Part shown: positions 35,211-43,542 of the stretch, one piece after another
How the letters are laid out: every line of letters begins with the position of its first letter
How positions within the stretch are numbered: position 1 is the first letter of the stretch
Origin: JAFGSI01 sp041287425
Lineage (GTDB): Bacteria > Chloroflexota > Anaerolineae > Anaerolineales > Villigracilaceae
DNA length: 64,000 nucleotides
Assembly: GCA_041287425.1 (NCBI GenBank)
Contig: JBEULG010000027.1
Location: forward strand, 124,001 to 188,000
Reading direction: 5' to 3'
Program-made: the position numbers and the translations under genes
Notes under the pieces: generated by a model
Told to the model about the DNA's origin: nothing
What the model saw: the letters and a program-made list of their open reading frames with translations, nothing else
The model's database searches: none

Positions 35211-35702
35211 ATGGAAAATTCACTGGAATTTCGTCTTGGGGCGTTGCTGCGGCAGCGCAATTTGAAACTGGCGACGGCCGAATCCTGCACCGGCGGCCTG
35301 ATTGCCGACCGAATCACCGACGTCGCCGGCGCGTCTGAATACTTTGTGGGCGGGGTGGTCGCCTACGCCTACGAGGCCAAAGTGGCGCTGCTGCACGTCT
35401 CGTGGGATACGCTGCGCGCCCATGGGGCCGTCAGCCGAGAGACGGTCATCGAAATGGCGCGCGGGGTGCGCACCATCCTGGGCGCCGACCTGTCCATCAG
35501 CGTCAGCGGCATCGCCGGACCCGGAGGCGGCTTGCCCGGCAAACCGGTCGGCACCACCTGGATCGGCCTCTCGGCCACCGACGGCGATTGGGCGCGCAAA
35601 TTCCTCTGGAGCGGCGACCGGCGGGCCAACAAACAGGCCTCCGCCGACGCCGCTCTGCAGTTCGCCATTGATTATTTGAGCGGCCATCTCTCTCAAGAGT
35701 GA
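35211..35702 (+). CDS. pncC: nicotinamide-nucleotide amidase (CinA C-terminal family)
   Basis: Converts nicotinamide mononucleotide to nicotinate mononucleotide in pyridine-nucleotide recycling. The 163-residue protein matches the stand-alone CinA C-terminal domain: LATAESCTGGLIADRITDV (catalytic Ser/Thr region), YFVGGVVAYAYEAKVALL, and SISVSGIAGPGGGLPGKPVG. The N-terminal molybdopterin-like domain of full CinA is absent. It is transcribed alone, convergent with the serpin gene 19 bases away. Confidence 0.93.
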   Translation: MENSLEFRLGALLRQRNLKLATAESCTGGLIADRITDVAGASEYFVGGVVAYAYEAKVALLHVSWDTLRAHGAVSRETVIEMARGVRTILGADLSISVSGIAGPGGGLPGKPVGTTWIGLSATDGDWARKFLWSGDRRANKQASADAALQFAIDYLSGHLSQE

Positions 35703-35721
35703 GTCGCCGCCCGGCGCCGAT

Positions 35722-36999
35722 TCACTCGCCGGGGTTCAGCACCCGCCCGATGAACAGAATCTGGCCGGTGGGGAGATCGCGGATGACGAAGAGGAAGGGG
35801 CGGTCAATTTCCAGCGGGATTCCCTGCGGCATGACGGCCGAAAGAGCCATGATGACGGCTGTTGCGGCGGCAGCCTCCGTCCCCTTTTCATCCACCGCGA
35901 TGAAAGCCTGGTGGACGACGTTGCTGATGTAGAGGTCGCGCGCCCCGTCCATGCCGGAGAAATCGGCCTGGCCGGGGTCGAAGGCCGCCGGCATGCCCAT
36001 TGCCGCCAGCGTCTGGGCCAGGTCGAACTGGCTGCGGAAGGTGAACTTCGGCAGGCCGAGTTGCACCTCGGTCGGCTGCATCTGCGCCAGGATGGCCTCG
36101 TAAGCGGCGGGGTCGAAGGCGGCTTCAAAGGCCGCGAACTGACCGGCATCCGGGACGATGATGGTCATTGCCGCCGTCCCGCCGGCGTAAGGCAACTCCA
36201 CCGCCTGGAAATTGTCGCCGCGCAGGTAGGGCAGGGTCAGTTCGTTGTGCATCATTGCGACCTGCACCTGCGAGCCGTCCAAGAGATAGAAGGGGGCCTC
36301 ATACGTGTCGTTGGGGTCGAAGGGGGTCTGCCAATCGGCCTTGAAGTAGATGGCGTTGACCAGCACCATGCGGGTGGAGGCGTCCAGCGCGCCGGGGGCG
36401 AGCAGGTCGCGAATCTTACCCTCGGTCTCATCGCTGACCCAGCGGTTGATTTCCAGGCGCGCCGGTTCGGCCTGGCCGACGAAATCGGCCGGGAAAATGG
36501 CCGCCCCGTAGTTGAGGGCCAGCAAATCCAAGTATTCGCTGCGGAAGGGATGGTCTTGCTGGGCCCAGACAGCGTTGGCGATGTTCAATTGCAGGGGGTG
36601 AGCCTCGTCGGAGGCCGCCTGAGAGCGGGAGGCCAGTTCGAGGTCGAGGGCGTTGAAGGCCGGGTGCAGGCGTTCGGGGGGCAGGTCGAAATGCAGGGCC
36701 GAGTCCATCTGGCGGGCGGTCTCGCCTGCCGCGCCGGCGCGGGTCATCGCCAGGGCCAGGGAGATGCTGTAGGGCGAGGCGGTCAGGTTACCGTCCTGGC
36801 CGCGCAGGGCGGTGTAGAGGCCGAGGGCGAAGGCGTTGTTGCCGGCCACCAGAGTCTGACGGTCGGCGGGCAAGACGGCCGGGGCCAGGTCGCGGCTCAG
36901 GCGGGATTCGAGCGGCGCGGGGCGGGGCGAACAGGCCGCGCCGGAGAAAAGGGCTGCCAGCAAAAGCAGGCCCAGACAGAAGACGAGCGAGCGTTTCAT
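35722..36999 (-). CDS. exported serpin (serine protease inhibitor)
   Basis: A suicide inhibitor of serine or cysteine proteases. The 425-residue protein has an N-terminal export signal ending near FSGAAC (a weak lipobox). It has the complete serpin fold, with NIANAVWAQQ, the breach region, and the reactive-centre hinge EKGTEAAAATAV. The small-residue hinge matches inhibitory serpins. By hinge numbering the P1 residue falls around the ALSA segment, suggesting an elastase- or subtilisin-like target. The C-terminal PFLFVIRDLPTGQILFIGRV is typical. The ATG at 36999 follows AGGAGG; an in-frame GTG at 37005 overlaps that site. Confidence 0.94.
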   Translation of the reverse strand: MKRSLVFCLGLLLLAALFSGAACSPRPAPLESRLSRDLAPAVLPADRQTLVAGNNAFALGLYTALRGQDGNLTASPYSISLALAMTRAGAAGETARQMDSALHFDLPPERLHPAFNALDLELASRSQAASDEAHPLQLNIANAVWAQQDHPFRSEYLDLLALNYGAAIFPADFVGQAEPARLEINRWVSDETEGKIRDLLAPGALDASTRMVLVNAIYFKADWQTPFDPNDTYEAPFYLLDGSQVQVAMMHNELTLPYLRGDNFQAVELPYAGGTAAMTIIVPDAGQFAAFEAAFDPAAYEAILAQMQPTEVQLGLPKFTFRSQFDLAQTLAAMGMPAAFDPGQADFSGMDGARDLYISNVVHQAFIAVDEKGTEAAAATAVIMALSAVMPQGIPLEIDRPFLFVIRDLPTGQILFIGRVLNPGE

Positions 37000-37050
37000 T
37001 TTCACCTCCTGGAAGCAAAGACGCCCGGCGCAGGTTTTTGTTCCCCCCAG

Positions 37051-37080
37051 GAAAGAAAAAACGCCGGGTCCGCCCCGGCG
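37051..37080 (-). terminator. rho-independent terminator after the OmpR-type regulator gene
   Basis: On the minus strand a 7-bp GC stem (CGCCGGG/CCCGGCG) with a 5-base loop is followed by TTTTTTCTTTC. It lies 13 bases after the regulator stop codon and separates it from the serpin gene. Confidence 0.9.
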
Positions 37081-37092
37081 CCGTCCTGCCGC

Positions 37093-37797
37093 TCAGGTCA
37101 CCTGGCCGCCCAGCCAGCCGAAGCGATAGCCGACCCGGTGGACGGTTTGAATATAGACAGGCTGATGGGGATTGTCTTCGATTTTGTGGCGCAGATTGCG
37201 GATGTGGGTGTCGAGCGTCCGGCTGGCGTTCTCGCTGCACTGGCCGAGAGCGGCCTGGAGCAGTTCCCGGCGGGTGAAGATGTGGCCGGGTTTCTCCATG
37301 AAGGTGGACAGGAGGGAAAACTCGGCCGGCGTCAGTTCGACCGGCTCATCGCGCCGCAGCAGGCGGCGGCCGCACAGGTCGAGGGTCAGGTCGCCGCGGC
37401 TGATGCGGGTGGGAGCGGGTTTGCCGTTCTTCGAGAGGCGCAGCAGGGTCCTGACGCGCTGAATCAGTTCGCGCGGGTCGAACGGGCGCGTGACGTAATA
37501 ATCAACGCCCAGTTCAAGACTGCCGCTGCGCAGGTGGTCGTTCGCCTGGGGAGCGAGCAGCAGGATGGGCAGGCAGGAAAGTTCGCGGTCGAGGCGGATG
37601 GCGCGGGCCAGTTCCAGGCCGTTTTGCTGAGGCAGGCTGGCGTCGAGGACGAGCAGGTCGGGGGATTCGCGGCGCAACATCCGCATTCCGGTCTCGGCGT
37701 CGGAGGCCGTCAGAACGCGGTAGTCCGCCTGTTCGAGATGGTCACGCACCAGGCGTTGGGTGGGGAACTCGTGATCGATAACGAGAATCAGTTCCAT
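37093..37797 (-). CDS. OmpR/PhoB-type response regulator
   Basis: A two-component transcription regulator of about 234 residues. The N-terminal receiver has the phospho-acceptor Asp in LLVLDASLP and the late Lys position in VTRPFD, where the usual Lys is replaced by Arg. The C-terminal winged-helix domain shows LTPAEFSLLSTFMEKPGHIF and RTLDTHIRNLRHKI. I prefer the ATG at 37797, though a GTG at 37803 is also possible; neither has a strong ribosome binding site. No histidine kinase gene is adjacent. The Lys-to-Arg change hints at altered phosphorylation. Confidence 0.92.
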   Translation of the reverse strand: MELILVIDHEFPTQRLVRDHLEQADYRVLTASDAETGMRMLRRESPDLLVLDASLPQQNGLELARAIRLDRELSCLPILLLAPQANDHLRSGSLELGVDYYVTRPFDPRELIQRVRTLLRLSKNGKPAPTRISRGDLTLDLCGRRLLRRDEPVELTPAEFSLLSTFMEKPGHIFTRRELLQAALGQCSENASRTLDTHIRNLRHKIEDNPHQPVYIQTVHRVGYRFGWLGGQVT

Positions 37798-37893
37798 GGT
37801 CACCCAGGCGTGCTATCTGGTTACCGCTTCTATCATACGGATTCAGGAGGCCGAATACACCCTACCAGAGAATGGTTTTTGAGCGGGCGGCCG

Positions 37894-39693
37894 TCAATCG
37901 GTTTCCGGCGCTTTCCCCAGCCGCGCCCGCTCTTCGGCGACCAGGCTCTCGTCCAGTTTCTTGTAGAGCGGGGCGGGCGGATTCAGTTTGGCGCCGGGGG
38001 GCAATTGGCTGGGTTTCCACTGCATCGCTTCGACGCCGCGATAGCGCAAGACGGTGTGCTCGCCCAGGGCGTCCTGAACCGTCTCGGTGTATTGTTCGCC
38101 AAAGAGCGGCTTCTCGTAGCCGAAGAATTCGTGCAGGCGCTGACAGGTGAAGGGCAGGAAAGGCGCCAGCATGATCTTGAGGGAATCGATGGCGCGCAGG
38201 GCGGTGTAGATGCTCAGGGCGGCTTCATCCTTGTCGGTCTTGATTTGGAGCCAGGGGGCCGAGGCGTCCAAGTACTTGTTGACTTCGCTGGCCAGGCGCA
38301 TGGCCTCCTGCAGGGCAGCCCGCAGGTGAACCGCTTCCAGTTCCCGGCCGACCGAGTCGAAACCGGCCTCGATGACGGCCAGCAGTTGGCGGTCGGCGGG
38401 GCGCAGCCCCTCCGGCGAGACGGCCGGGACGCGCCCTTCCCAGTGTTTGTAGCAGAAGGAGAGGACGCGGTTGGCCAGGTTGCCCCAGGTGGCGACCAGT
38501 TCGTTGTTGTTGCGGGCGACGAAGTCGGCCCAGTCCCAGTCGGTGTCGCGCAGTTCGGGCATGTTGACCGTCAGGTAGTAGCGCAGGGCGTCGGGATCGT
38601 AGCGACGCAGGGCGTCGCGCCCCCAGACGGCCCAGTTGCGCGAACCGGAGATTTTCTGGCCTTCGAGATTCATGAATTGGTTGGCGGGGACATCGTAGGG
38701 GACGGTCAATCGGCCGCCCTCGCCGGCGAAGATTTTCATGAATTGTTCGCCGGCGCCCATCAATTCGGCCGGCCAGAGCGAGGTGTGGAAGAAGATGTTG
38801 TCCTTACCGATGAAGTAGAACTGGCGCGCCGCCGGGTTGACCCACCAGGCCTGCCAGGCCTTTTCCTGCCCGCTGAGGCGGCTCCACTCGATGGGCGCCG
38901 AGAGGTAGCCGATGACCGCCTCGAACCAGACGTACAGGCATTTGCCCTCCCAGCCCTCGACCGGCACGGGGATGCCCCAGTCCAGGTCGCGCGTGATGGG
39001 GCGCGGCTTGAGTCCCTCGGCCTCGATCTTGCCGAGCGATTCGCCCAAGACGGTCTCGCGCATCCAGCCGGCGCGCTGGCGCAGGAAGTCCTTGACCTCC
39101 GGCTCCAGTTTGGAGAGGTCGAGGTAGTAATGCTCGGTTTCGCGCAGTTCGAGGGCGCCGTCACCGGTGCGGGCGCGCGGGTTGAGCAGTTTCTCCGGTT
39201 CGAGGACGTTGCCGCAGGCGTCGCATTGATCGGAGCGGGCGCCATCCGCGCCGCAGATGTAGCAGGTGCCTTCCACGTAGCGGTCGGGCAGGAAACGCCG
39301 CGCCGCCGGTGAATACCACTGCATGGACTTCTGCGTGAAGAGGAAGCCGTTCTCCTTGAGCGCCAGGAAGACCGATTGCGCCACCTTGAAATGATTTTCG
39401 GTGTGGGTGGTGGTGAACAGGTCGTAGGTGATGCCGAGTTGCTGGAACAGTTCGAGGAAACCGGCGTGATATTCCTGATACACCGCCTCGACCGGCTTGC
39501 CGAGGGCGTCGGCCTTGAGGGTGACGGGGGTGCCGTGCGAATCGGTGCCCGAAACCATCAGGACGCGGTTGCCCTTCAGGCGATGATAGCGGGCGACGAT
39601 GTCACCCGGCAGGTGTGAACCGGTGATGTTGCCGACGTGAATCTCGGCGTTGGCGTAGGGCCAGGCAATTGCCACGAGGATGTCTTCAGCCAT
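37894..39693 (-). CDS. metG: methionyl-tRNA synthetase
   Basis: Charges tRNA-Met. The 599-residue class I enzyme has the HIGH-type motif as HVGN in PYANAEIHVGNITGSH. A zinc knuckle has two Cys pairs (CYICG and CDACG), and the KMSKS loop is present in the variant form KISGSRNWAVW. The C-terminal anticodon-binding helical domain is complete, and the EMAP-like extension of some enzymes is absent. GGAG lies 7 bases before the ATG at 39693. About 340 bases upstream on the same strand lies a complete candidate attenuation leader with a Met-rich reading frame (39877-40068), so expression is probably tuned by Met-tRNA charging. Confidence 0.96.
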   Translation of the reverse strand: MAEDILVAIAWPYANAEIHVGNITGSHLPGDIVARYHRLKGNRVLMVSGTDSHGTPVTLKADALGKPVEAVYQEYHAGFLELFQQLGITYDLFTTTHTENHFKVAQSVFLALKENGFLFTQKSMQWYSPAARRFLPDRYVEGTCYICGADGARSDQCDACGNVLEPEKLLNPRARTGDGALELRETEHYYLDLSKLEPEVKDFLRQRAGWMRETVLGESLGKIEAEGLKPRPITRDLDWGIPVPVEGWEGKCLYVWFEAVIGYLSAPIEWSRLSGQEKAWQAWWVNPAARQFYFIGKDNIFFHTSLWPAELMGAGEQFMKIFAGEGGRLTVPYDVPANQFMNLEGQKISGSRNWAVWGRDALRRYDPDALRYYLTVNMPELRDTDWDWADFVARNNNELVATWGNLANRVLSFCYKHWEGRVPAVSPEGLRPADRQLLAVIEAGFDSVGRELEAVHLRAALQEAMRLASEVNKYLDASAPWLQIKTDKDEAALSIYTALRAIDSLKIMLAPFLPFTCQRLHEFFGYEKPLFGEQYTETVQDALGEHTVLRYRGVEAMQWKPSQLPPGAKLNPPAPLYKKLDESLVAEERARLGKAPETD

Positions 39694-39730
39694 GAGAAAA
39701 CTCCATTTTTTTGAACAAAATGACATTCGT

Positions 39731-39835
39731 TTCACCGCCAAGGCGCCAAAACGCCAACGTTTTGCAGAGTTCGCCAAGTGTGCCTGGCGGCTTGATAGCC
39801 TCTTGGCGTTCTCCGTGTCCTGGCGGTTCGGCCTG
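39731..39835. repeat. degenerate TTGGCG repeat element in the metG leader
   Basis: The non-coding stretch between the attenuator and metG holds imperfect repeats of TTGGCG. The clearest block (39731-39758, minus strand) reads as TTGGCGTTTTGGCGCC followed by TTGGCGGTGAA. A related block lies at 55758-55784. It is not a coding region and has no known regulatory role. Confidence 0.6.
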
Positions 39836-39876
39836 CGTACGTCCTATTGAAATGACGGGCGGGGCGCGGCCGGTCA

Positions 39877-39911
39877 CAACAAAACGGGCCGCCCGCAGCC
39901 GGACAGCCCGT
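39877..39911 (-). terminator. attenuator terminator upstream of metG
   Basis: On the minus strand ACGGGCTGTCCG pairs with CGGGCGGCCCGT (12 bp with two G-U pairs, GCTG loop), followed by TTTGTTG. It starts 19 bases after the leader-peptide stop codon. Its 5' arm (GCTGTCCGG, 39907-39899) can instead pair over 9 bases with CCGGGCAGC in the leader reading frame (39958-39950), which would form an antiterminator. Confidence 0.85.
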
Positions 39912-39930
39912 GAGGAAGTGCGTCAACCCG

Positions 39931-40032
39931 CTAACGCTTTCCCGCCGTCGCTGCCCGGACGCGGCTGCACATCGCCATGCGCATGACCATGGTCATTGCC
40001 ACCAGCGGGAGGAGCGACAGGTTTGCGTTCAC
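39931..40032 (-). CDS. methionine-rich leader peptide of metG (putative)
   Basis: A 33-codon frame that begins with GTG at the predicted transcription start and ends with TAG at 39931. Residues 13-21 read MTMVMRMAM: five Met codons at alternating positions. The rest is short, with a hydrophobic start (MNANLSLLPLVA) and a basic end. It lies between a promoter and an intrinsic terminator, upstream of the methionyl-tRNA synthetase gene. This arrangement matches leader peptides that sense charged tRNA by ribosome stalling. The peptide itself probably has no other function. Translation from a leaderless GTG is inferred from the promoter position. Confidence 0.7.
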   Translation of the reverse strand: MNANLSLLPLVAMTMVMRMAMCSRVRAATAGKR

Positions 40033-40039
40033 AGCCTCA

Positions 40040-40068
40040 AGTTTACTATGGCCTGCGCCGCCTGACAA
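40040..40068 (-). promoter_or_regulatory. promoter of the metG leader
   Basis: On the minus strand TTGTCA (40068-40063) and TAAACT (40045-40040) are separated by 17 bases. The -10 box ends 7 bases before the GTG of the leader frame, placing the transcription start at or next to that codon. The promoter lies in the gap after the methyltransferase gene. Confidence 0.75.
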
Positions 40069-40098
40069 GTGTTCCACAACAGGCAGCCTGTGCCCGCT

Positions 40099-40932
40099 TC
40101 ACAGCAGCAGGATTCCCTCCGGGGTGCGCGGCAGTTTCCGCCCGCAGCGCTGGCAGCGGAGGGCATCGGCCGTCTCGATCAACGATGGCTCTTTGCAAGC
40201 CGGGCAGAGCAGCACCTCGCTGAGGCGGGGCCGACCGGCAGGCGTCAGAGTCCCCGGTTTGCGGGCCAGGACACGGTCGAACAGTTTCCACCAGGGCGTC
40301 ACTTCGACCTGGGTGAAACCTGTCCTTTCGAGCAGGCGGACGAAATCCGGGGCGCTGATGACCTTCGCCCGCCGGCCGGAGGCTTCGGTACCACGCGAGG
40401 TCACCAGGAGCCCGCCCGGCCGCAGGGTACGGAACAACTCGGCCAGCGGAGTCTCCATCTCAGGCATCACTTCCAGCGCCTCCAGACAGCAGACTATGTC
40501 GAAAGTCTCGTCTGGGAAGGGCAGCGGCCAACCGCTCTGGCGGATGAGCGTCACACCGGTCTTGTAGTCGGCCAGTTTGACCGCCGCCTGCTCGAGCATG
40601 CCAAGCGAGATATCGAGAGCCACGATGTGGCCGCCAAAGTCGGGTTCGCGCAGCAGGGCCAGCGGCAGGCGGCCGGTGCCGGTGGCCAGGTCGAGGACGA
40701 GAGGTGCCGGCGCTTCCCGCAGCGCCGTCACGAGCGGGCGGGCCAGCATTTCGGCATCGCGCGCCTGGCTGGCCTGCTTGCCCTGGTCATATTTCTTCGC
40801 CCAGCGGTCGTACAACCAGCCCTGAATGCGCGGGCCCAGATGAGTGCCCTCGTAGAAATAGATTTCGCGGTCAACGAAGATGTAGAGGGTGAGGAGGAAA
40901 AGGAGAAAGCCCACCACCCAGTAGATGCTCAT
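40099..40932 (-). CDS. membrane-anchored SAM methyltransferase with C-terminal zinc ribbon
   Basis: A 277-residue class I methyltransferase. It has one N-terminal membrane helix (IYWVVGFLLFLLTLYIFV), the SAM-binding motif I VLDLATGTGRLPLALL, motif II/III around HIVALDISLGMLEQA, and DIVCCLEALEVMPEM. The C-terminal CPAC and CQRC pairs look like a zinc ribbon. The start ATG overlaps the stop of the MFS gene (ATGA at 40929-40932). It is the last gene of an aminotransferase-MFS-methyltransferase operon. The substrate is unknown; a membrane-bound lipid or quinone-like substrate would suit the anchor. Confidence 0.85.
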   Translation of the reverse strand: MSIYWVVGFLLFLLTLYIFVDREIYFYEGTHLGPRIQGWLYDRWAKKYDQGKQASQARDAEMLARPLVTALREAPAPLVLDLATGTGRLPLALLREPDFGGHIVALDISLGMLEQAAVKLADYKTGVTLIRQSGWPLPFPDETFDIVCCLEALEVMPEMETPLAELFRTLRPGGLLVTSRGTEASGRRAKVISAPDFVRLLERTGFTQVEVTPWWKLFDRVLARKPGTLTPAGRPRLSEVLLCPACKEPSLIETADALRCQRCGRKLPRTPEGILLL

Positions 40933-42197
40933 GACGGTTCTCCACGAAAAATCTCTTCGGCCTGGCGCACAGCACGGCAGGCTGCCCCGCCCGCAAAGGC
41001 CGACAACCCGCCCGCCGCCGCCAGGACAACTGCCAGGCGAATGCCGGCCGCGCCCCCCGCCAGCCCGCCCAGGCCGTATTCGGCCAGCGGACCCGAAACC
41101 AGCACCCCCAGCAGGTAGGGAATTTGCACCAAGAGGTGGCGGGCCGAGAAGACGCGTCCTTGCACATCGGCCTCGACGCGCGCCTGCCAGAGCGCCATAT
41201 TGCCGCCCTCGACGAACGGCTCGAAGAACGAGAAGAAGAAACTGCCGACCGCCCAGACGAGGACCGACTTGCCCAGACCGAGGGTCAGCACGCCGAGCAG
41301 GCAGGCGCCGATTCCGCCCCACAGGACGTTACGCACCCGCCGCCGGAATCCGCCCCACACGCTGAGCAGCGCCCCGCCGACCACACCGCCCACCGCTCCG
41401 ACCGATTGCACGCTTGCCAGGGCGGCGCGGCTTTCTCCCGAGCCGCTTAGCACCAGCGGCGCCATCAGCGTGGCGGCAATCGCCAGAAAGAAATTGGCAA
41501 AGACGAACAGGGAGGTCAGCCCCCGCAAAGCGGCGTTCCGGCGGATGTAGCCGAAGCCGAACAGAATCTCCCTCCCCAGGCTGCCGCGGCCCTCCCGCCC
41601 AGCCGCGCTGACCGCCGGCTGCGGGATGGAGACCACCAACAAGGTGGTAAGCGCGGCGCCAAAGGTCGCCAGGTCAATCAGCATGATGCCGGCCATGTCC
41701 ATCACGCCGAGCAGGGCTGCCGCCAGCACCGGCGCCAGGATGCCCGAAAGCGCCGATGCCAGGCCAAGCATGCCCTGGGCGCGGGCATAGTGCCGTTCAG
41801 GCAGCATGGTCGTCACCGCAGCCTGATAGGCCGGATACTGAAAAGCCATGAAAAAACCGGCCAGGACGCCAATCAGATACAAATGCCAGATTTGCAGCCT
41901 GCCGGTCAGGTACAGAATCAACGCCGCCAGAGTCCCCAGGGCGGCGGATGCATCCGAGAGCATCATCACCCGCTTGCGATTCCAGCGGTCCACCAGCGCG
42001 CCGGCGACAGGGGTAAACAGGACGGTCGGAAGAAACGTAAAGAAACTGATGGTCGAGAGGGCGGTCGGCTGGCCGGTCTTCTGCCAGGCCCACAGGGTAA
42101 ACGCAAACCAGGTCATCGCCGAGCCAACCAGCGAAACAATCTGGCCCAGCCAGATGAGCGTGAAAGCGCGCATGCCCTCGGGACGAGTACGTTTCAT
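40929..42197 (-). CDS. major facilitator superfamily transporter
   Basis: A 422-residue inner-membrane protein with about 12 helices. The N-terminal part (LIWLGQIVSLVGSAMTWFAF) and the loop 2-3 motif GALVDRWNRKRVMMLSD are typical of the MefA/enterobactin-exporter-like MFS group. It probably exports a small molecule. A GGTGG stretch lies 7 bases before the ATG. It lies between the aminotransferase and methyltransferase genes on the same strand, with overlap to the latter. Confidence 0.9.
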   Translation of the reverse strand: MKRTRPEGMRAFTLIWLGQIVSLVGSAMTWFAFTLWAWQKTGQPTALSTISFFTFLPTVLFTPVAGALVDRWNRKRVMMLSDASAALGTLAALILYLTGRLQIWHLYLIGVLAGFFMAFQYPAYQAAVTTMLPERHYARAQGMLGLASALSGILAPVLAAALLGVMDMAGIMLIDLATFGAALTTLLVVSIPQPAVSAAGREGRGSLGREILFGFGYIRRNAALRGLTSLFVFANFFLAIAATLMAPLVLSGSGESRAALASVQSVGAVGGVVGGALLSVWGGFRRRVRNVLWGGIGACLLGVLTLGLGKSVLVWAVGSFFFSFFEPFVEGGNMALWQARVEADVQGRVFSARHLLVQIPYLLGVLVSGPLAEYGLGGLAGGAAGIRLAVVLAAAGGLSAFAGGAACRAVRQAEEIFRGEPS

Positions 42198-42240
42198 GAG
42201 ACAGCCACCAGGAGAGACGAGACGCCGATAGCGTTCCTCC

Positions 42241-43542
42241 TCATTTCAAGGACTGTAACCCCTCCATCAAACGTTCGAACGCGCCGACCGTCCTTTCTAC
42301 AGGAGTAGCGTAGGAAAATCGCACCCAGTCGCCGCCGAAGGGGGAGAAGAACGCGCCGGGGACGACCGCCACGCCGAAGTTCTCGGCCAGATACTGCCCC
42401 AGCGGTTCGCCATCGTTCCAGCCCCTGGCGTGAATAAACTCGCCGACGTTGATAAAGGCGTAGTAGCCCTGGCCGATGATGTACGCCAGGCCGCTCTGGG
42501 CCAGCAGGTCGCGCAGCACCTTACGGCTGGCGTTGGTCGGCTCGACGATGGGACGGGAGGCCCGCTCGTAGCCCATCTCGTACGCCGCCATCGCCACCGC
42601 CATCCCATAAAAAGTAGGCAGGACGGTGTGCGAAGCGCGGGCCGCCATGAACCGGATGACCGCCTCGTCGGCGACCAAGTGACAATTACGAATGTTCGAG
42701 GCGCCGAGCGACTTGGTAATGCCATCCATGAAAATCAGCCGTCGGCGTTCTTCGGGAGTAAAGCGCGGCAGGAAGGTGTTCAAATCCATCGGCTGTTCGT
42801 CGGTGACGTAATGATACATCCAATCGAACAGCACAAAAGCCACACCCGCCTCCAGCGCCGTTCTCGCCAGGGAGGCCTGTCTCTCCGGCGAGAGCGTCAG
42901 ACCGGTGGGATTGTCGGGATTGGTGATGACCAGGCAGGCCAGTTTGCGCCCCTTGCTGGCTGCAAAGCGGACGCTTTCCCGAATCGCGTCCTCCGCATAC
43001 GCCCAGCCTTCGGCCGGATCTCCCGGCGCCCAGAGGACATTGGCGCCAATGCCATACGGCCCCCAGTTATACGAAAGCCAGGGGACGCGCGAGACCATAA
43101 TCAAATCGCCCTGACGGCCATAGCCGAGCGCCAGCATGGCCTGATAGGCCTTGAGGAGCGCATCCCGCCCGCCGGCAGCACCGAGGATGTTCGCCGGGCC
43201 GTACCCCAGCGCAGAATCGAGTTTCCAGTATTGTTCGACGACCGCTTTGCGGTAAGCGTCCGTGCCGTAGGGCATGTCATAAGCCGTCCCGTGAGCAATC
43301 TGCATCTGAGCGGCGCGCTCAAGAATCTCTCTCGGCACACCAGACAGAGACGCGCCGCCATCTCCTTGCGAGGCATCGAAGACTTGCGCGCCGGGATTGC
43401 GTTCCTGATAAACCTTGAGAGACTTGTTGATGAGGAACATGCGCGAGGGCGGAATGTCCATCATGCGCTTCAAATGCTCGCTGACCGGGATGAGATTGGC
43501 TTCGGGAACTGCAAGGACAGGAGTGGTATGAGAAACGAACAT
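42241..43542 (-). CDS. PLP-dependent class I/II aminotransferase
   Basis: A 433-residue cytosolic fold-type I enzyme. Features are the glycine-rich LGAAGGRDALLKAY region, the Asn/Asp pair in VITNPDNPTGLTL, and the PLP Lys in FMDGITKSLGASNIR. The start ATG at 43542 has no ribosome binding site; a TATTCT box ends 6 bases before it, so the transcript may be leaderless. It begins an operon with MFS and methyltransferase genes and is divergent from hutI. The amino-acid substrate cannot be read from the sequence. Confidence 0.9.
   Translation of the reverse strand: MFVSHTTPVLAVPEANLIPVSEHLKRMMDIPPSRMFLINKSLKVYQERNPGAQVFDASQGDGGASLSGVPREILERAAQMQIAHGTAYDMPYGTDAYRKAVVEQYWKLDSALGYGPANILGAAGGRDALLKAYQAMLALGYGRQGDLIMVSRVPWLSYNWGPYGIGANVLWAPGDPAEGWAYAEDAIRESVRFAASKGRKLACLVITNPDNPTGLTLSPERQASLARTALEAGVAFVLFDWMYHYVTDEQPMDLNTFLPRFTPEERRRLIFMDGITKSLGASNIRNCHLVADEAVIRFMAARASHTVLPTFYGMAVAMAAYEMGYERASRPIVEPTNASRKVLRDLLAQSGLAYIIGQGYYAFINVGEFIHARGWNDGEPLGQYLAENFGVAVVPGAFFSPFGGDWVRFSYATPVERTVGAFERLMEGLQSLK

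Noticed and set aside
35911..39312. 1133-codon open frame on the plus strand across the serpin, regulator and metG genes
   Set aside because: It is antisense to three well-supported genes, has no recognisable domain or initiation site, and long antisense frames are common in GC-rich DNA.
39911..40026. His-rich peptide (NDHGHAHGD) in another minus-strand frame of the same region
   Set aside because: That frame has a stop shortly upstream and no start codon, whereas the Met-rich frame has a promoter-proximal GTG and its own stop before the terminator.
39694..40068. T-box riboswitch upstream of metG
   Set aside because: No T-box consensus (GGNACCGCG-type) or specifier stem was seen. The Met-rich frame followed by a terminator explains the region better.
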